From Pseudomonadota bacterium (GTDB lineage: Bacteria > Pseudomonadota > Gammaproteobacteria > Acidiferrobacterales > UBA6901): a stretch of 64,000 nt of DNA. The notes below the pieces were generated by a model. The model searched no databases. It saw only the letters and a list, made by a program, of their open reading frames with translations, and was not told where the DNA came from. This document shows, piece after piece, positions 47,165 through 56,119 of this stretch (positions are counted from its first letter, which is position 1; each line of letters opens with the position of its first letter). Location of the stretch: NCBI GenBank assembly GCA_021783175.1, contig JAJXUF010000008.1, positions 3,386 to 67,385 of the forward strand, in the 5' to 3' direction. The position numbers were made by a program, and so were the translations under genes.

Positions 47165-47470
47165 GCCTGGCACGAGCCTGTGGCGTATCGTGCCCGGACT
47201 CAGGGAAACATTTGGCTGTGATCTTGTCTATAGGTAACGAGGGTATTCGACTGTGCTGGCAAAAGTGACAGTTAGCGCGGGAAATATGCCAGGAATACCA
47301 GGTTTGACCGGCGGACAAGGGCAGCCTGGCACGAGCCCGTGGCGTATCGTGCCCGGACTCAGGGAAACATTTGGCTGCGATCTTGTCTATAGGTAACGAG
47401 GGTATTCGACTGCGCTGGCAAAAGTGACAGTTAGCGCGGGAAATATGCCAGGAATACCACATTTGACCGG
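47165..47470. repeat. Tandem duplication, 159-bp period, with internal inverted repeats
   Basis: Two direct copies (47165-47323 and 47324-about 47470) share over 130 bases with three T-to-C transitions and a two-base change near the end. Each unit has GGCACGA...TCGTGCC (47169-47175/47188-47194 and 47328-47334/47347-47353) and GGTATTC...GAATACC (47242-47248/47293-47299 and 47401-47407/47452-47458). The units lie between the YihY-type and SpoVR genes, in a 690-base gap without other recognised genes except the candidate small gene at 47510. Confidence 0.9.
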
Positions 47471-47509
47471 TTGACGATGACGGTTGTCGACCGCGGAGGA
47501 ATTGAGACA

Positions 47510-47644
47510 ATGAGACTGCGAAATCGATTTGCGACCATGTCGCGCGTAATGCGGCAGCGCCAGAAGCGCAAGCCGGATGTGCAACCGGTCGCAGCACGTG
47601 GGGGAAAGCGCCTGCGGCTGCCATGGTCAACCCGAAGCGAGTGA
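47510..47644 (+). CDS. Candidate small basic protein (44 residues)
   Basis: An ATG at 47510 preceded by GGAGG (ten bases away) opens a 44-residue frame very rich in Arg/Lys (RVMRQRQKRKPDV, then RGGKRLRLPW). It lies directly after the tandem repeat and runs opposite to the flanking genes, ending 35 bases before the end of spoVR. Short basic peptides of this kind can bind nucleic acid, but nothing proves it is expressed. Confidence 0.35.
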   Translation: MRLRNRFATMSRVMRQRQKRKPDVQPVAARGGKRLRLPWSTRSE

Positions 47645-47678
47645 GTCGCCAAGGCACGTGCGTCATTTTCTGCCGCAG

Positions 47679-49139
47679 CTATTCGAGCTGTTCGTGCCGT
47701 TCTGTGTTTTCGGTCCTGAGCTGACCAAATCCCTCGTCGTCGAAGAAAAAGGTCACCCGTTTGCCCGCAACCTTCGTTTCCAGCAGTGCCCTGCGACCCC
47801 ACAGCCGCCGGACGTAGGCCAGCGTTTTTTCCAGATATGCCCGTTGCAGATCGCGCCCATCGTGTTCGTGGCGCATAAATAGCACGCGGTTGTGGCCGTA
47901 GTCGGCATCAATGATCCGGATAATGGGCACTGATGCCATCCCAACATTGTGCAGCAGCGAATCGCGCACATTTTCCCAATGCTCCCTGTCGGATACCTGC
48001 GAAATTACAATCTGGTCCTGTTCGCGGTGGTATTCGAATAGATCCATGTCGCGCATCAATTCTTGCGTGAGAAATCTGCGCAGAAAGGATATGTCACGGT
48101 CGGTCTCGCGCACTTCGAAAATTTTGTCGCTGCCATTCTTGTCGGGATGGCCGGTGCTGGCGATTTCCTCCGCTGAAGGCGCGTCATAGCGTCTCCGTAT
48201 GTCTTGCCACAGCCGGAAGCCGAGATGATAGGGATTGAGCCCTCCCGGATGCGGTCTGACCACCTGGTTGTGATACACAAGGAATTCAAGATGCAGTTCT
48301 TCCGGCAGTTCCAAGCTATTCATGATTTCGTGATGCCAGTAGCTGGCCCAGCCTTCATTCATGATCTTGGTTTCTATTTGAGGGATGAAGTGCTGGGCTT
48401 CCTCGTGCACGATCTGCAGAAGATCCTTTTGCCATTCGCTCAGGTAGGGCTGGTTTTCAGCGAGGAAAAGCAGAATGTCTTCCTCGGGTTCTAGCGGCAG
48501 CCTGTTCAGATCCGGTTCTTGATAGGCGCGCGGTTTGTGTATCCCGGCATATGGATCCTTTGGCGGTATCGCGTCTGCCAGAACCCGCGCTTGCTGTTCG
48601 CTGCGTGAGAGTTTGCGCACAGCCGTGTCTCGTCGGCATTGCAGGGAAAGGGCATGCGCGGCATCAAGTATTTCCTCAACTTTCTGCTGTCCTATCGATG
48701 GGTCTTCGACGTAATGGCGCACGCGGTCCGCACGCAACTTGAAATTGGCGATCGTGAGCTCCGGCCGGGTATCCCGGAACATGAAATTGTTCTTGAAGAA
48801 GTCATTGTGGCCGTATACATGCGCGATGGTGAGAATTTGCATGCATAGGGAGTTGTCACGCATCAGGAATGCCAGTGAAGGTGCCGCATTAATCACCATT
48901 TCGTATGGCAGCCCGGTAACGCCGTAGCTGTACAAAGTTTTGAGTTTTTCGTAGGACTTGCCGAAAGACCAGTGCGGATAATGCGCCGGCATTCCGTGAT
49001 AGGCCATGTAGCCGAGCATCTGTTCGTGATCGCAAACTTCGAATTCTTGCGAAAAACAGTCAAGGCCGAACGCCCGTGCCTTTTCCTGGATTCGCGCGTC
49101 CCAGTATTCCAGGTCTTTGATAGTCCAGTTGGTCGCCAT
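47679..49139 (-). CDS. SpoVR family protein (YcgB-like)
   Basis: A 486-residue protein of the SpoVR/YcgB family. Features are WTIKDLEYWDARIQEKARAF, MLGYMAYHGMPAHYPHWSFG, LPYEMVINAAPSLAFLMRDN, and HIPQIETK-like HFIPQIETKIMNEGWASYWH. SpoVR is linked to cortex formation in Bacillus; the proteobacterial members are found with PrkA and YeaH and act in stationary-phase or stress physiology. It is the third gene of the trio, 12 bases after yeaH. Confidence 0.95.
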   Translation of the reverse strand: MATNWTIKDLEYWDARIQEKARAFGLDCFSQEFEVCDHEQMLGYMAYHGMPAHYPHWSFGKSYEKLKTLYSYGVTGLPYEMVINAAPSLAFLMRDNSLCMQILTIAHVYGHNDFFKNNFMFRDTRPELTIANFKLRADRVRHYVEDPSIGQQKVEEILDAAHALSLQCRRDTAVRKLSRSEQQARVLADAIPPKDPYAGIHKPRAYQEPDLNRLPLEPEEDILLFLAENQPYLSEWQKDLLQIVHEEAQHFIPQIETKIMNEGWASYWHHEIMNSLELPEELHLEFLVYHNQVVRPHPGGLNPYHLGFRLWQDIRRRYDAPSAEEIASTGHPDKNGSDKIFEVRETDRDISFLRRFLTQELMRDMDLFEYHREQDQIVISQVSDREHWENVRDSLLHNVGMASVPIIRIIDADYGHNRVLFMRHEHDGRDLQRAYLEKTLAYVRRLWGRRALLETKVAGKRVTFFFDDEGFGQLRTENTERHEQLE

Positions 49140-49151
49140 AACGTATCCGCG

Positions 49152-50342
49152 CTAGGGACTCTCAGTGACATTGGTCATGCGCTCGCGCGCCAGAAACTGT
49201 TTAAAGGTCGGCCAGATATCGTCCTTGTTTTCGATCATCAGCGCATGGAAATTAGCGGCCTGCATCTTTTCGAACATATCAAGCAGTGAATCGCCGTATG
49301 ACCCCGAATTGAGCGGCTTGATCTCGCCATAGCCGAACAAATTGCATACCTGCGCTAGTTCCTGTGCGGCCCTGAATGCAGGGGCGTTGTCCTGGCTCCA
49401 GTTGTCACCGTCCGAGCAGTGAAAGGCGTAAATGTTCCAGAGCGAGGGATGAAAGCGTTCCTGGATGATTTCCAATGCTTTGTTATAGCCCGAGGAAATT
49501 ATTGTGCCGCCAGATCCTCCCTTGGAAAAGAATTCTTCCTCGCTAACTTCTCGTGCCTGCGCATCGTGTGCGATGAATACCACCTGCACATTGTTATAGC
49601 GCGTGCGCACGAACTGATAAAGCAGAAAGAAGAAGCTGCGGGCGAGATATTTCTTCATTGTGTCCATAGAGCCGGACGTGTCCATGATGCACAGGACTAC
49701 AGCGTTTGACTGAAAGCGCAGATCGCGTACAACACGGCGGTATTTGAGGTCGTCACGATGAAACGGAAATCGCTCAGCGCCAAATTCGCTTGCTATCCCG
49801 GCATGTGCGGCAAGCTTTCGACGGATACGAGACATTGCGGTGCGTTTCTTGTCGAGATGTGCGCGTACCCCGACGCGGCGGAAGCCTTTACGCTTGCGGA
49901 TGCTCTCCACCGGAACCTCGCGCAGCTTCTTGCGCTCCATGTCCGGCAATTCGAGATCCTCAAACATGATGTCGATCAGCTCTTCAAGCGTTATCTCGGT
50001 TTCGTAATAATCCACGCCCGGTTGGCTACCTGCCTTGCCGCTGCCGGGCTGATTGCCGTCGCCCTGGCCCACCACCTGTCCGGGCTGGCTATCGCCCTGG
50101 CCCGTGCCGACACCTGGGGAATCTTCACCGAAAATGAAGTGATACTCACGCACCCCGCGGATGGGAACTTTTATGATCTTGTCGCGGCTTTGGCCGATTA
50201 TCGATTCTTCCGCCACGATATCGGCCACATTCTCGCGGATCGCCTCGCGCACTTTCTGCCGGTGTCGCAAGCGGTCGCCGGCGCTTCGGTCAGAACGAAG
50301 CGCTTCGGACTGCGAGTAGGGGCGGAACACCGATTCTGTCAT
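49152..50342 (-). CDS. yeaH: YeaH/YhbH family protein (DUF444, VWA-like)
   Basis: A 396-residue protein of the DUF444 family. The C-terminal half has a VWA-like fold with the MIDAS-type segment VVLCIMDTSGSMDTMKKYLA. A Gly/Gln/Pro-rich linker (SQPGQVVGQGDGNQPGSGKA) lies near residue 90. E. coli YeaH is encoded beside the kinase YeaG and the two work together in the starvation response. The start is the ATG at 50342; the gene begins 24 bases after the prkA stop. Confidence 0.94.
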   Translation of the reverse strand: MTESVFRPYSQSEALRSDRSAGDRLRHRQKVREAIRENVADIVAEESIIGQSRDKIIKVPIRGVREYHFIFGEDSPGVGTGQGDSQPGQVVGQGDGNQPGSGKAGSQPGVDYYETEITLEELIDIMFEDLELPDMERKKLREVPVESIRKRKGFRRVGVRAHLDKKRTAMSRIRRKLAAHAGIASEFGAERFPFHRDDLKYRRVVRDLRFQSNAVVLCIMDTSGSMDTMKKYLARSFFFLLYQFVRTRYNNVQVVFIAHDAQAREVSEEEFFSKGGSGGTIISSGYNKALEIIQERFHPSLWNIYAFHCSDGDNWSQDNAPAFRAAQELAQVCNLFGYGEIKPLNSGSYGDSLLDMFEKMQAANFHALMIENKDDIWPTFKQFLARERMTNVTESP

Positions 50343-50366
50343 GGTGCTCAATTCCGTAGTTCGGCG

Positions 50367-52298
50367 TCAGTCCTTCCACAGGTTGTTGGCGGCGTACTTG
50401 AGTACGACTTCGGCAGAGTGGGGGCTGTAGCCCCTTTCCAGCAGAGCCTGGACCAGATCATCGTATTTCTTCAGTTGTTCTTCGTCGCGTGTGCGCGACT
50501 TGGTAATGACCCGGCTCATCTCGCGAACCGAACTCATAAGCTTGCGTTCAATCGCTTCCTTCAGCGGTTCATAGGAATGGTGGGAAACCTTTTCCCCGCG
50601 GCGGCTCTTGGCCCAAAGGTAGGCCATGACCTCCTGCCTGAAGCCCTGGGCTGCGGATCCAACAATGGCAATTTGTTCTTCGACCGATTTAAGAAAGCCC
50701 TCGTCCGGCTGCAGTTCTTCGCCGGTATTTCTGTCCTTTAGGCGGGTCTTGTTGACGTAGGCTTCGGCATGATCGAGGTAGTTCTGGAACAGCGCCTCGG
50801 CCTGTTCCTCGAAGGAGTACACGAATGCCTTGGTGATTTCCTTCTCCAGGATCTCAAGGTACGCTTTGTGCATCGTGTCCTGAAGAAACTCAAGGTACTG
50901 TTTGCGTGTGTCATCGGGCAGATCGGCACTCTTGACCATATTGATCAGCGCTTCACGCACGTTGATCGGATTGATGCCGTCTGGACTCTCGGCCAGCGCA
51001 TTGTCAATCGATTTCATAATGAAACGTGGTGATATTCCGAACATGCCTTCGTGCTTGGTTTCCTCACGCAGCTCGCGAATATTGATCTTTGCGGTTTTTC
51101 CTTTTTCCACAACATCGTCGCCATTGTACAGACGCAGTTTCGTCATCAGGTCGCACTTGTTGCTCGGTTCGAGCCGCGAAAGGATGGCAAACATCGCGGC
51201 CAGCTCCAGAGTATGCGGCGCGATATGCTCGCGGAAATCGGATTTTTCCAGAAGCTTGCGATAGATTTTGATTTCTTCCGTCAGACGCAGGTTGTAAGGA
51301 ACCTTGACGACAACGACGCGGTCGAGAATTGCCTCATTCGTTGGATCACCCTTGAATCGCTGCCATTCGGCTTCGTTTGAATGCGCCACGATGCAGGTGT
51401 CGACATAAACCGTCCCGTGCCTACCTGGTGCCGGAATGAATTTTTCCTGCGTGGCCGTTATCATCGTGTGCAGGTACTCCGGTTCGTTTTTGAACACCTC
51501 GATGAATTCCGTCATGCCGCGATTGCCAACGTTGAAGGCACCATTGAGATCGAGTGCGCGGGGATCTCCTTCCGAGAAAGTGTCAAGTTTGGAAATATCC
51601 ACCGAGCCTATTAGAACAGAGGTGTCTTGGTTATTAGGGTCCACTGGCGGGACCACGCCGACGCCGCGACGTTCATGGCGGGAGAATGCAACGGTTACAA
51701 TCGGGACATCTTCGTAACGACCCTTGTATTCTTCCTTCAGACGGTGACGACATACCGGGCAGAGTTCACCTTCGATATGCAGATCGAGCATCTTCTCGAA
51801 CTCATCGCGCAGCTGTTTTGGAATTAGATGCAGCGGTTCTTCGGCCATCGGACATCCTTCGATGGTGTATACCGGCGGGCTGTTCTCGAGACCGCGCTGC
51901 AGGCGTTCGACTAGGGAGCTCTTGCCAGCGCCAACCGGTCCCATAAGGTAGAGAACCTGGCGTGATTCCTCCCCGTGCATAGAGGCGGAATGAAAGTAGC
52001 GGGCAACCTGCGCCAGCGTCGGTTCGACGCCGAAGAATTCATCGCTGAAGAATTGGTAGACTTTTATTGCCTCATCGCCGAACAGTCTCTTAATTCTGGA
52101 GTCAGAGAGAGTTGCGATATCCGTGCTACCGACACGGATGATCGCTTCATATATGCGGGCGTGAGCAAGCTTGGGTATCGTGGGATCGGCTTTGACCTTG
52201 TCGAGGTACTGCAGAAATGTTCCGCGCCATTCCAGGTTTTCGCGATTGGCGCGATCCTTTTCAATCAGCTCAGCGAACCTGGATGTCATGTCGATCAT
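50367..52298 (-). CDS. prkA: PrkA-type serine protein kinase / AAA protein (YeaG-like)
   Basis: A 643-residue protein, nearly the same length as E. coli YeaG (644). The N-terminal AAA-type part has Walker A YLMGPVGAGKSSLVERL near residue 110 and a zinc-like cluster CPVCRHRLKEE. The C-terminal PrkA domain follows. It phosphorylates proteins on Ser and is induced by starvation. The start at 52298 is supported by GAGGAGG directly upstream; the frame extends upstream without conservation. It heads the prkA-yeaH-spoVR operon. Confidence 0.95.
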   Translation of the reverse strand: MIDMTSRFAELIEKDRANRENLEWRGTFLQYLDKVKADPTIPKLAHARIYEAIIRVGSTDIATLSDSRIKRLFGDEAIKVYQFFSDEFFGVEPTLAQVARYFHSASMHGEESRQVLYLMGPVGAGKSSLVERLQRGLENSPPVYTIEGCPMAEEPLHLIPKQLRDEFEKMLDLHIEGELCPVCRHRLKEEYKGRYEDVPIVTVAFSRHERRGVGVVPPVDPNNQDTSVLIGSVDISKLDTFSEGDPRALDLNGAFNVGNRGMTEFIEVFKNEPEYLHTMITATQEKFIPAPGRHGTVYVDTCIVAHSNEAEWQRFKGDPTNEAILDRVVVVKVPYNLRLTEEIKIYRKLLEKSDFREHIAPHTLELAAMFAILSRLEPSNKCDLMTKLRLYNGDDVVEKGKTAKINIRELREETKHEGMFGISPRFIMKSIDNALAESPDGINPINVREALINMVKSADLPDDTRKQYLEFLQDTMHKAYLEILEKEITKAFVYSFEEQAEALFQNYLDHAEAYVNKTRLKDRNTGEELQPDEGFLKSVEEQIAIVGSAAQGFRQEVMAYLWAKSRRGEKVSHHSYEPLKEAIERKLMSSVREMSRVITKSRTRDEEQLKKYDDLVQALLERGYSPHSAEVVLKYAANNLWKD

Positions 52299-53146
52299 GG
52301 CCGACCTCCTCAATAAGCTTCCTTCAAAAACCAGTGCGTGTGTGTTTCTACCCCCCTTGGATCCTTTTTCGCGGACCTTGTATAACTTATAGCGCTTTTC
52401 CGATCGGGAATCCAAGGATTCGAATGACAGCATCGTTCTGCGCTGTTGCTTGACAATGCGAATCCCCACCGTCATTGCATTGCAAGCCGCCCGTCAGACA
52501 AGGCTGACCGTCCGCGGCGTGTCATATGGCAGCGCCCATGTACAGTGAGACAGGAAATCGAGCCATGTGTTTCAATTCCATGGCATGTTGACTGTGTATC
52601 GTGTCGGACCGATGGGCGCTGCAAATCACCCCGGACGGAGCAATTAAATCTCCCGATGTTGCTCAATTGCGTAATTTATGGCGCCTCTGCTTCTTGCGCC
52701 GCGCAACCGCCCTGACAATCATTTGCATTTCTCTCCGTCAGATTGTCGGGGCGGGGCTGAATTGTGACGTTCGGTGCCGGTCGCTGGTATAGTGGTGATG
52801 TTCCTGAGGCGAATGGTTATTTTTTATTTGCGCCTTTCCGCACGGCTTTCTTGCGGCCACTGTTGGGTCATCCGTCCAGGGTGATCGTTTTTTGAATTGG
52901 TGGGCAAACCGGTTGGAGGCGCAATAGCAGCTTGGACTCGCTACTGGCTGGCGGCCGTAAGGGCGTCGCCGCAGGCGGCTCCGGACGCGTAACTGGTGCT
53001 TCGAATCACCAAATGTCAGCATCCTCAATTGTCATATTTGTTGCCAGCATTCCGACGCGGTGGATTCGCAGTCAGAGGTGCGACTGGTACGGGTATGCGC
53101 ATGCGACACGGGTTTTGTCGGCCCATGAAGCCGAATGGGGGAAAAT
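52299..53146. other. Long divergent intergenic region prkA / marR
   Basis: About 850 bases separate these divergent genes. Frames here are short and show no recognised domain. Noted elements are the GAATCC palindrome (52408-52421) and an A/T-rich tract near 52815-52830. No clear sigma-54 element was found, though prkA operons in enterobacteria are stress-controlled. An unannotated small RNA could fit. Confidence 0.4.
52408..52421. promoter_or_regulatory. Palindrome upstream of prkA (candidate operator)
   Basis: GAATCC and GGATTC flank two bases, giving a perfect 14-base palindrome about 110 bases before the prkA start. A TATAAG/TTATAC-containing stretch (complement at about 52380-52392) lies between it and the gene and could be the -10 region. 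Confidence 0.35.
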
Positions 53147-53626
53147 ATGCCGGTGAAAGACAAGCGCAGGGGCAGTGCGGTTACGAAAGCTGAGTACGAG
53201 ATGCTGGCGGCCTTTCGTTACAGCCTGCGGCAGTTTCTTCGGTTCAGCGAAAGCGTGGTTGGCGAGGTTGGGCTGACACCCCAGCAGCATCAGGCTCTTC
53301 TGGCAGTAAGGGGTTTCCCCAGTCGCGAACGGCTTACCATAACCGAGCTGGCCGAAAGACTTCAGATCAAACACAACAGTGCGGTGGGATTGGTCGACCG
53401 ACTGGCAAGCCAGCATCTGATGGTCAGACATACGGCGACTGCAGACCGCCGGCAGGTGCATGTGACATTGACTGCGCAGGGTCGGCGCGTGCTCGAGCGT
53501 CTCACTGCCCTGCACAAAGATGAGATCCGGCGTGTAGGTCCAGGGCTTGGGGCGTTGCTGCAACGCCTGACGAGCGCTAGTAGGGTAAAGCGGCCTGGCG
53601 CTGCGCCCCGGCGCAAGAAGAGCTAG
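53147..53626 (+). CDS. MarR family transcriptional regulator
   Basis: A 159-residue DNA-binding regulator. Features are the helical N-terminus (EYEMLAAFRYSLRQFLRFSE), LTPQQHQALLAVRGFP, the recognition helix region ITELAERLQIKHNSAVGLVD, and the wing ATADRRQVHVTLTAQGRRVL with the conserved DRR. Such regulators respond to small aromatic ligands or oxidants. The ATG at 53147 (MPVKDKRR) follows a GGGG stretch; an ATG 12 bases upstream is possible. The C-terminal tail is basic (RRKKS). The nearest divergent target is prkA, 850 bases away. Confidence 0.93.
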   Translation: MPVKDKRRGSAVTKAEYEMLAAFRYSLRQFLRFSESVVGEVGLTPQQHQALLAVRGFPSRERLTITELAERLQIKHNSAVGLVDRLASQHLMVRHTATADRRQVHVTLTAQGRRVLERLTALHKDEIRRVGPGLGALLQRLTSASRVKRPGAAPRRKKS

Positions 53627-54013
53627 CCCGCATATAGAAGGTAGCCGCCCCAAGCCGTATATGAGTCCGCTGGCCGGGCGCCTGACCGGCGCGATCAGGG
53701 GCTTTCCCCTCACAAGTCCCATGGGCGGCTCCGGGCGCCACAAACGCAGCGGCGAGGCGGTGCGTTTCGCCCTTTTGATAAAAAGGTTGCCTTTTGGCCC
53801 GCTCAATACCAGAATCGTCGAAAATAAAACCACACCCTTACCCTGGCGATGGCCTGGGAGACCGCGAGGCTGTGTGGATAGTGCGCAGATAATACGTTAA
53901 CCGCTTGGCAGGCCAGTACAGCGGCAGCCGGTAAAATTCAGGATCCTGGGTAGCTGTAATTGGGGTCCGGACGCATTGTCTGCCAGTGAGGACTGATAAA
54001 GGAGTAAGGCTGG
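53627..54013. other. Intergenic region marR / ExeA-like gene
   Basis: About 390 bases without a recognised gene. It holds an inverted repeat AAACGCA/TGCGTTT (53742-53748 and 53761-53767) and the alternative hairpin cluster at 53771-53795. AAGGAG near 54000 is the ribosome binding site of the downstream gene. Confidence 0.45.
53771..53795 (+). promoter_or_regulatory. Competing hairpins (attenuator- or terminator-like)
   Basis: CCTTTT (53771-53776), AAAAGG (53781-53786) and CCTTTT (53790-53795) lie in series. The middle element can pair with either neighbour, so two mutually exclusive small hairpins can form. The second ends in a short T-run, as in a weak terminator for marR or a leader switch for the ExeA-like gene. 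Confidence 0.35.
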
Positions 54014-56080
54014 ATGTACGAGTCTTTCTATCAATTGCAGGAAAGACCCTTTTCGTTGCTGCCCGACCCCGATTATTTATATCGGAGCGATCGGCACGGG
54101 ACGGCGCTCGCCTTGCTCGAGTACAGCCTGCTGAATAGAACCGGATTCTGCGTCATCAGCGGGGAAGCCGGCACCGGTAAAACCACATTGATTCGCTACG
54201 TGCTGGCTCAGTGTGCGGACAGCCTTAGGTTCGGCCTGATTTCGAACACCCATCGTTCGTTTGACGAACTGCTCACCTGGATCTTCCTGGCCTTTGGTCT
54301 GGACTACCAGGGAAAGACCAAACTTGAGCTCTACGATGGATTCATCCAGTTTGTCATCGATCAATACGCGAAAAACCGCCAGACGGTGCTGGTCATTGAC
54401 GAAGCGCAAAACATGTCGCCAGAGACACTGGAAGAGCTGCGTATGTTGTCGAACGTCAATTCAGAGAAAGACCAGGTATTGCAGATGATTCTTGTGGGCC
54501 AGCCCGGTTTGAGCGAGTCGCTTCGCCAGCCCGGGCTGGAACAGTTCGCGCAACGCATTGCCGTGAATTACCACCTGGAGCCGCTCGGGCGCGAGGAGAC
54601 CGCCGAATATATCCGCCACCGGCTTGCGGTGGCCGGTGGTGTGGCCGAGATATTCGATGAAACCGCCTGTGAGGCAGTATTCCACTACAGTCGCGGCATT
54701 CCGCGACTGATCAATCTGTTGTGTGACAACACGCTGGTTTACGGTTTTGCCCAGCAGCAACGCACCGTGAATGCGGAAATCGTGCGCCATGTAATTAACG
54801 ACCGTGAGGCGCATGGTACGTTGCCGCGTTTTGCGTCCGATACGGAGGAAATTCCTGATAGCACCGTGTCGCAGGACGTTCCGGTGGCATATGCGGTGGA
54901 ACCGGCCACCCCGTTGTCTGAAAAGGAATTGAGTACCTCGGCTTCGTGCGAGATCGAGGCGACTCCAGTCGACCAAGAGGAGGAATTGTTGCAGGCAAGC
55001 CAGGGGGCAATGCAGATTGGCAGCGCCGGGGGTAAAGCTGTTCCGCCTCTGGTGCAATCGCCGACGGCTGTGTCGCTCGAGGCCGCTTCCAGCCAACCGC
55101 CAGCTGTTATCAGCAAACTCGTGACGATGGATGCCTGGCTGCGAAAAAGTCCGCGCAGCGGAACGCGCCAGAATGCCGAGACCGTGCTCGAAACCCGCAA
55201 GCCATCGCCCGCCGCCGTGGCTGTGCAGAGTGATGCGTCTGTCGATCCGAACGTGAAGCAGCCCGCCGTTAGCGCTGGTGATGACGATTGGCAGCCTGCT
55301 TATCCCGGAGAATCTGCCGTGCCGGGCGAAAGTTCGGTCGGCGACCACCTTGAGGGGGGTGCCGACATGGTACGAGATGATCTGTCAGCGGATCGGCGTG
55401 AGCGTCGTTCACGCGCGTTTTGGGGCGCTGCAGCGGCGCTGGGTTTTGTAGGCGGTTTGCTGGTTGCTGCCATCCTGATCGGTGCGGTTTATCTGCGCTT
55501 GGGTCCAGCCGGACAACGAATTCCGCTGGCAGTACCATCCAAGACTGCGTCGCTGCCGTCTGCCTCCCCCGCTGCGGTTTCGCCGCCGGCTGCCCCGTCG
55601 GTGCCGGTAGCCCCAGCGCCCGCCGCGCAACCGCCGACCGCTAGTGTCGCCGCAAAACCGGTGGATCATATCCGCCTGCGGGAACTCAAGCGCGAAAGAG
55701 ATGCAGCGCTAGCGGAAGCGCGAGCTTTGGAAAAGGAGCGGGACGCGGCGCTCGCAGTTGCCAACGCAAGGGAGCAGGCGACGTCCGCCGAGTTGCATGA
55801 GCTGCGTGCCGAGGAGCGGGCAAAGATGGCCGAGATTGCCGCAAAAGCCGCGCAGAACCGGGCGCAGGCTGAGCGCGTGTCTGCCCCGGCAAAGCCCCAA
55901 GTGTCACCTGCCGCAGCAGCGAAGCTGGCAGCGGCGAGTCAGCCTAAGACCGCGGCCGTCGCGGTTGCGCAAAAACCTGTTGCACCAAGTCCGGTAGGTC
56001 ACAAGTCGGCACCGCTCACGTTCTCGGCCAATCCTTGCAAGGGTCCCTCAGCAAAATTCCTGTCCACCTGCAAGGAATAG
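54014..56080 (+). CDS. ExeA/GspA-like AAA ATPase with membrane anchor and coiled coil
   Basis: A 688-residue protein. Residues about 1-270 are an ExeA/GspA-type AAA ATPase (ERPFSLLPDPDYLY; Walker A GEAGTGKTT at 50-58; Walker B VLVIDEAQNM at 125-134; GIPRLINLLCDNTL sensor region). A long Ala/Pro/Ser-rich linker follows. One transmembrane helix spans about 467-492 (GAAAALGFVGGLLVAAILIG). Then comes a periplasmic Pro-rich part and an Ala/Glu-rich coiled coil (about 550-625; RERDAALAEARALEKERDAA). GspA-type proteins help assemble secretins through peptidoglycan; the usual peptidoglycan-binding domain is not obvious here. AAGGAG precedes the ATG. Confidence 0.85.
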   Translation: MYESFYQLQERPFSLLPDPDYLYRSDRHGTALALLEYSLLNRTGFCVISGEAGTGKTTLIRYVLAQCADSLRFGLISNTHRSFDELLTWIFLAFGLDYQGKTKLELYDGFIQFVIDQYAKNRQTVLVIDEAQNMSPETLEELRMLSNVNSEKDQVLQMILVGQPGLSESLRQPGLEQFAQRIAVNYHLEPLGREETAEYIRHRLAVAGGVAEIFDETACEAVFHYSRGIPRLINLLCDNTLVYGFAQQQRTVNAEIVRHVINDREAHGTLPRFASDTEEIPDSTVSQDVPVAYAVEPATPLSEKELSTSASCEIEATPVDQEEELLQASQGAMQIGSAGGKAVPPLVQSPTAVSLEAASSQPPAVISKLVTMDAWLRKSPRSGTRQNAETVLETRKPSPAAVAVQSDASVDPNVKQPAVSAGDDDWQPAYPGESAVPGESSVGDHLEGGADMVRDDLSADRRERRSRAFWGAAAALGFVGGLLVAAILIGAVYLRLGPAGQRIPLAVPSKTASLPSASPAAVSPPAAPSVPVAPAPAAQPPTASVAAKPVDHIRLRELKRERDAALAEARALEKERDAALAVANAREQATSAELHELRAEERAKMAEIAAKAAQNRAQAERVSAPAKPQVSPAAAAKLAAASQPKTAAVAVAQKPVAPSPVGHKSAPLTFSANPCKGPSAKFLSTCKE

Positions 56081-56119
56081 AGTGGCGTAACCGACGCGTC
56101 GCGCCAACAGCTACCAGAA

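Noticed and set aside
47165..47470. CRISPR array
   Set aside because: Only two long direct copies exist, with no short regular repeats or unique spacers and no cas genes.
47142..47666. 174-codon minus-strand frame running through the tandem repeat with repeated CxxC-like peptides
   Set aside because: The period of 159 is a multiple of three, which keeps the frame open in both copies. The three substitutions all change amino acids in this frame and no start signal precedes it.
49758..50741. 327-codon plus-strand frame
   Set aside because: It is antisense across yeaH and the end of prkA and crosses their boundary, with no motif of its own.
52990..53016. T-arm-like hairpin (TGGTG, TTCGAAT, CACCA) suggesting a tRNA
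   Set aside because: The loop is eight bases if the stem pairs, and no acceptor, D or anticodon arms are found around it.
54461..55348. 295-codon minus-strand frame
   Set aside because: It is antisense to the ExeA-like ATPase, which has intact Walker motifs.
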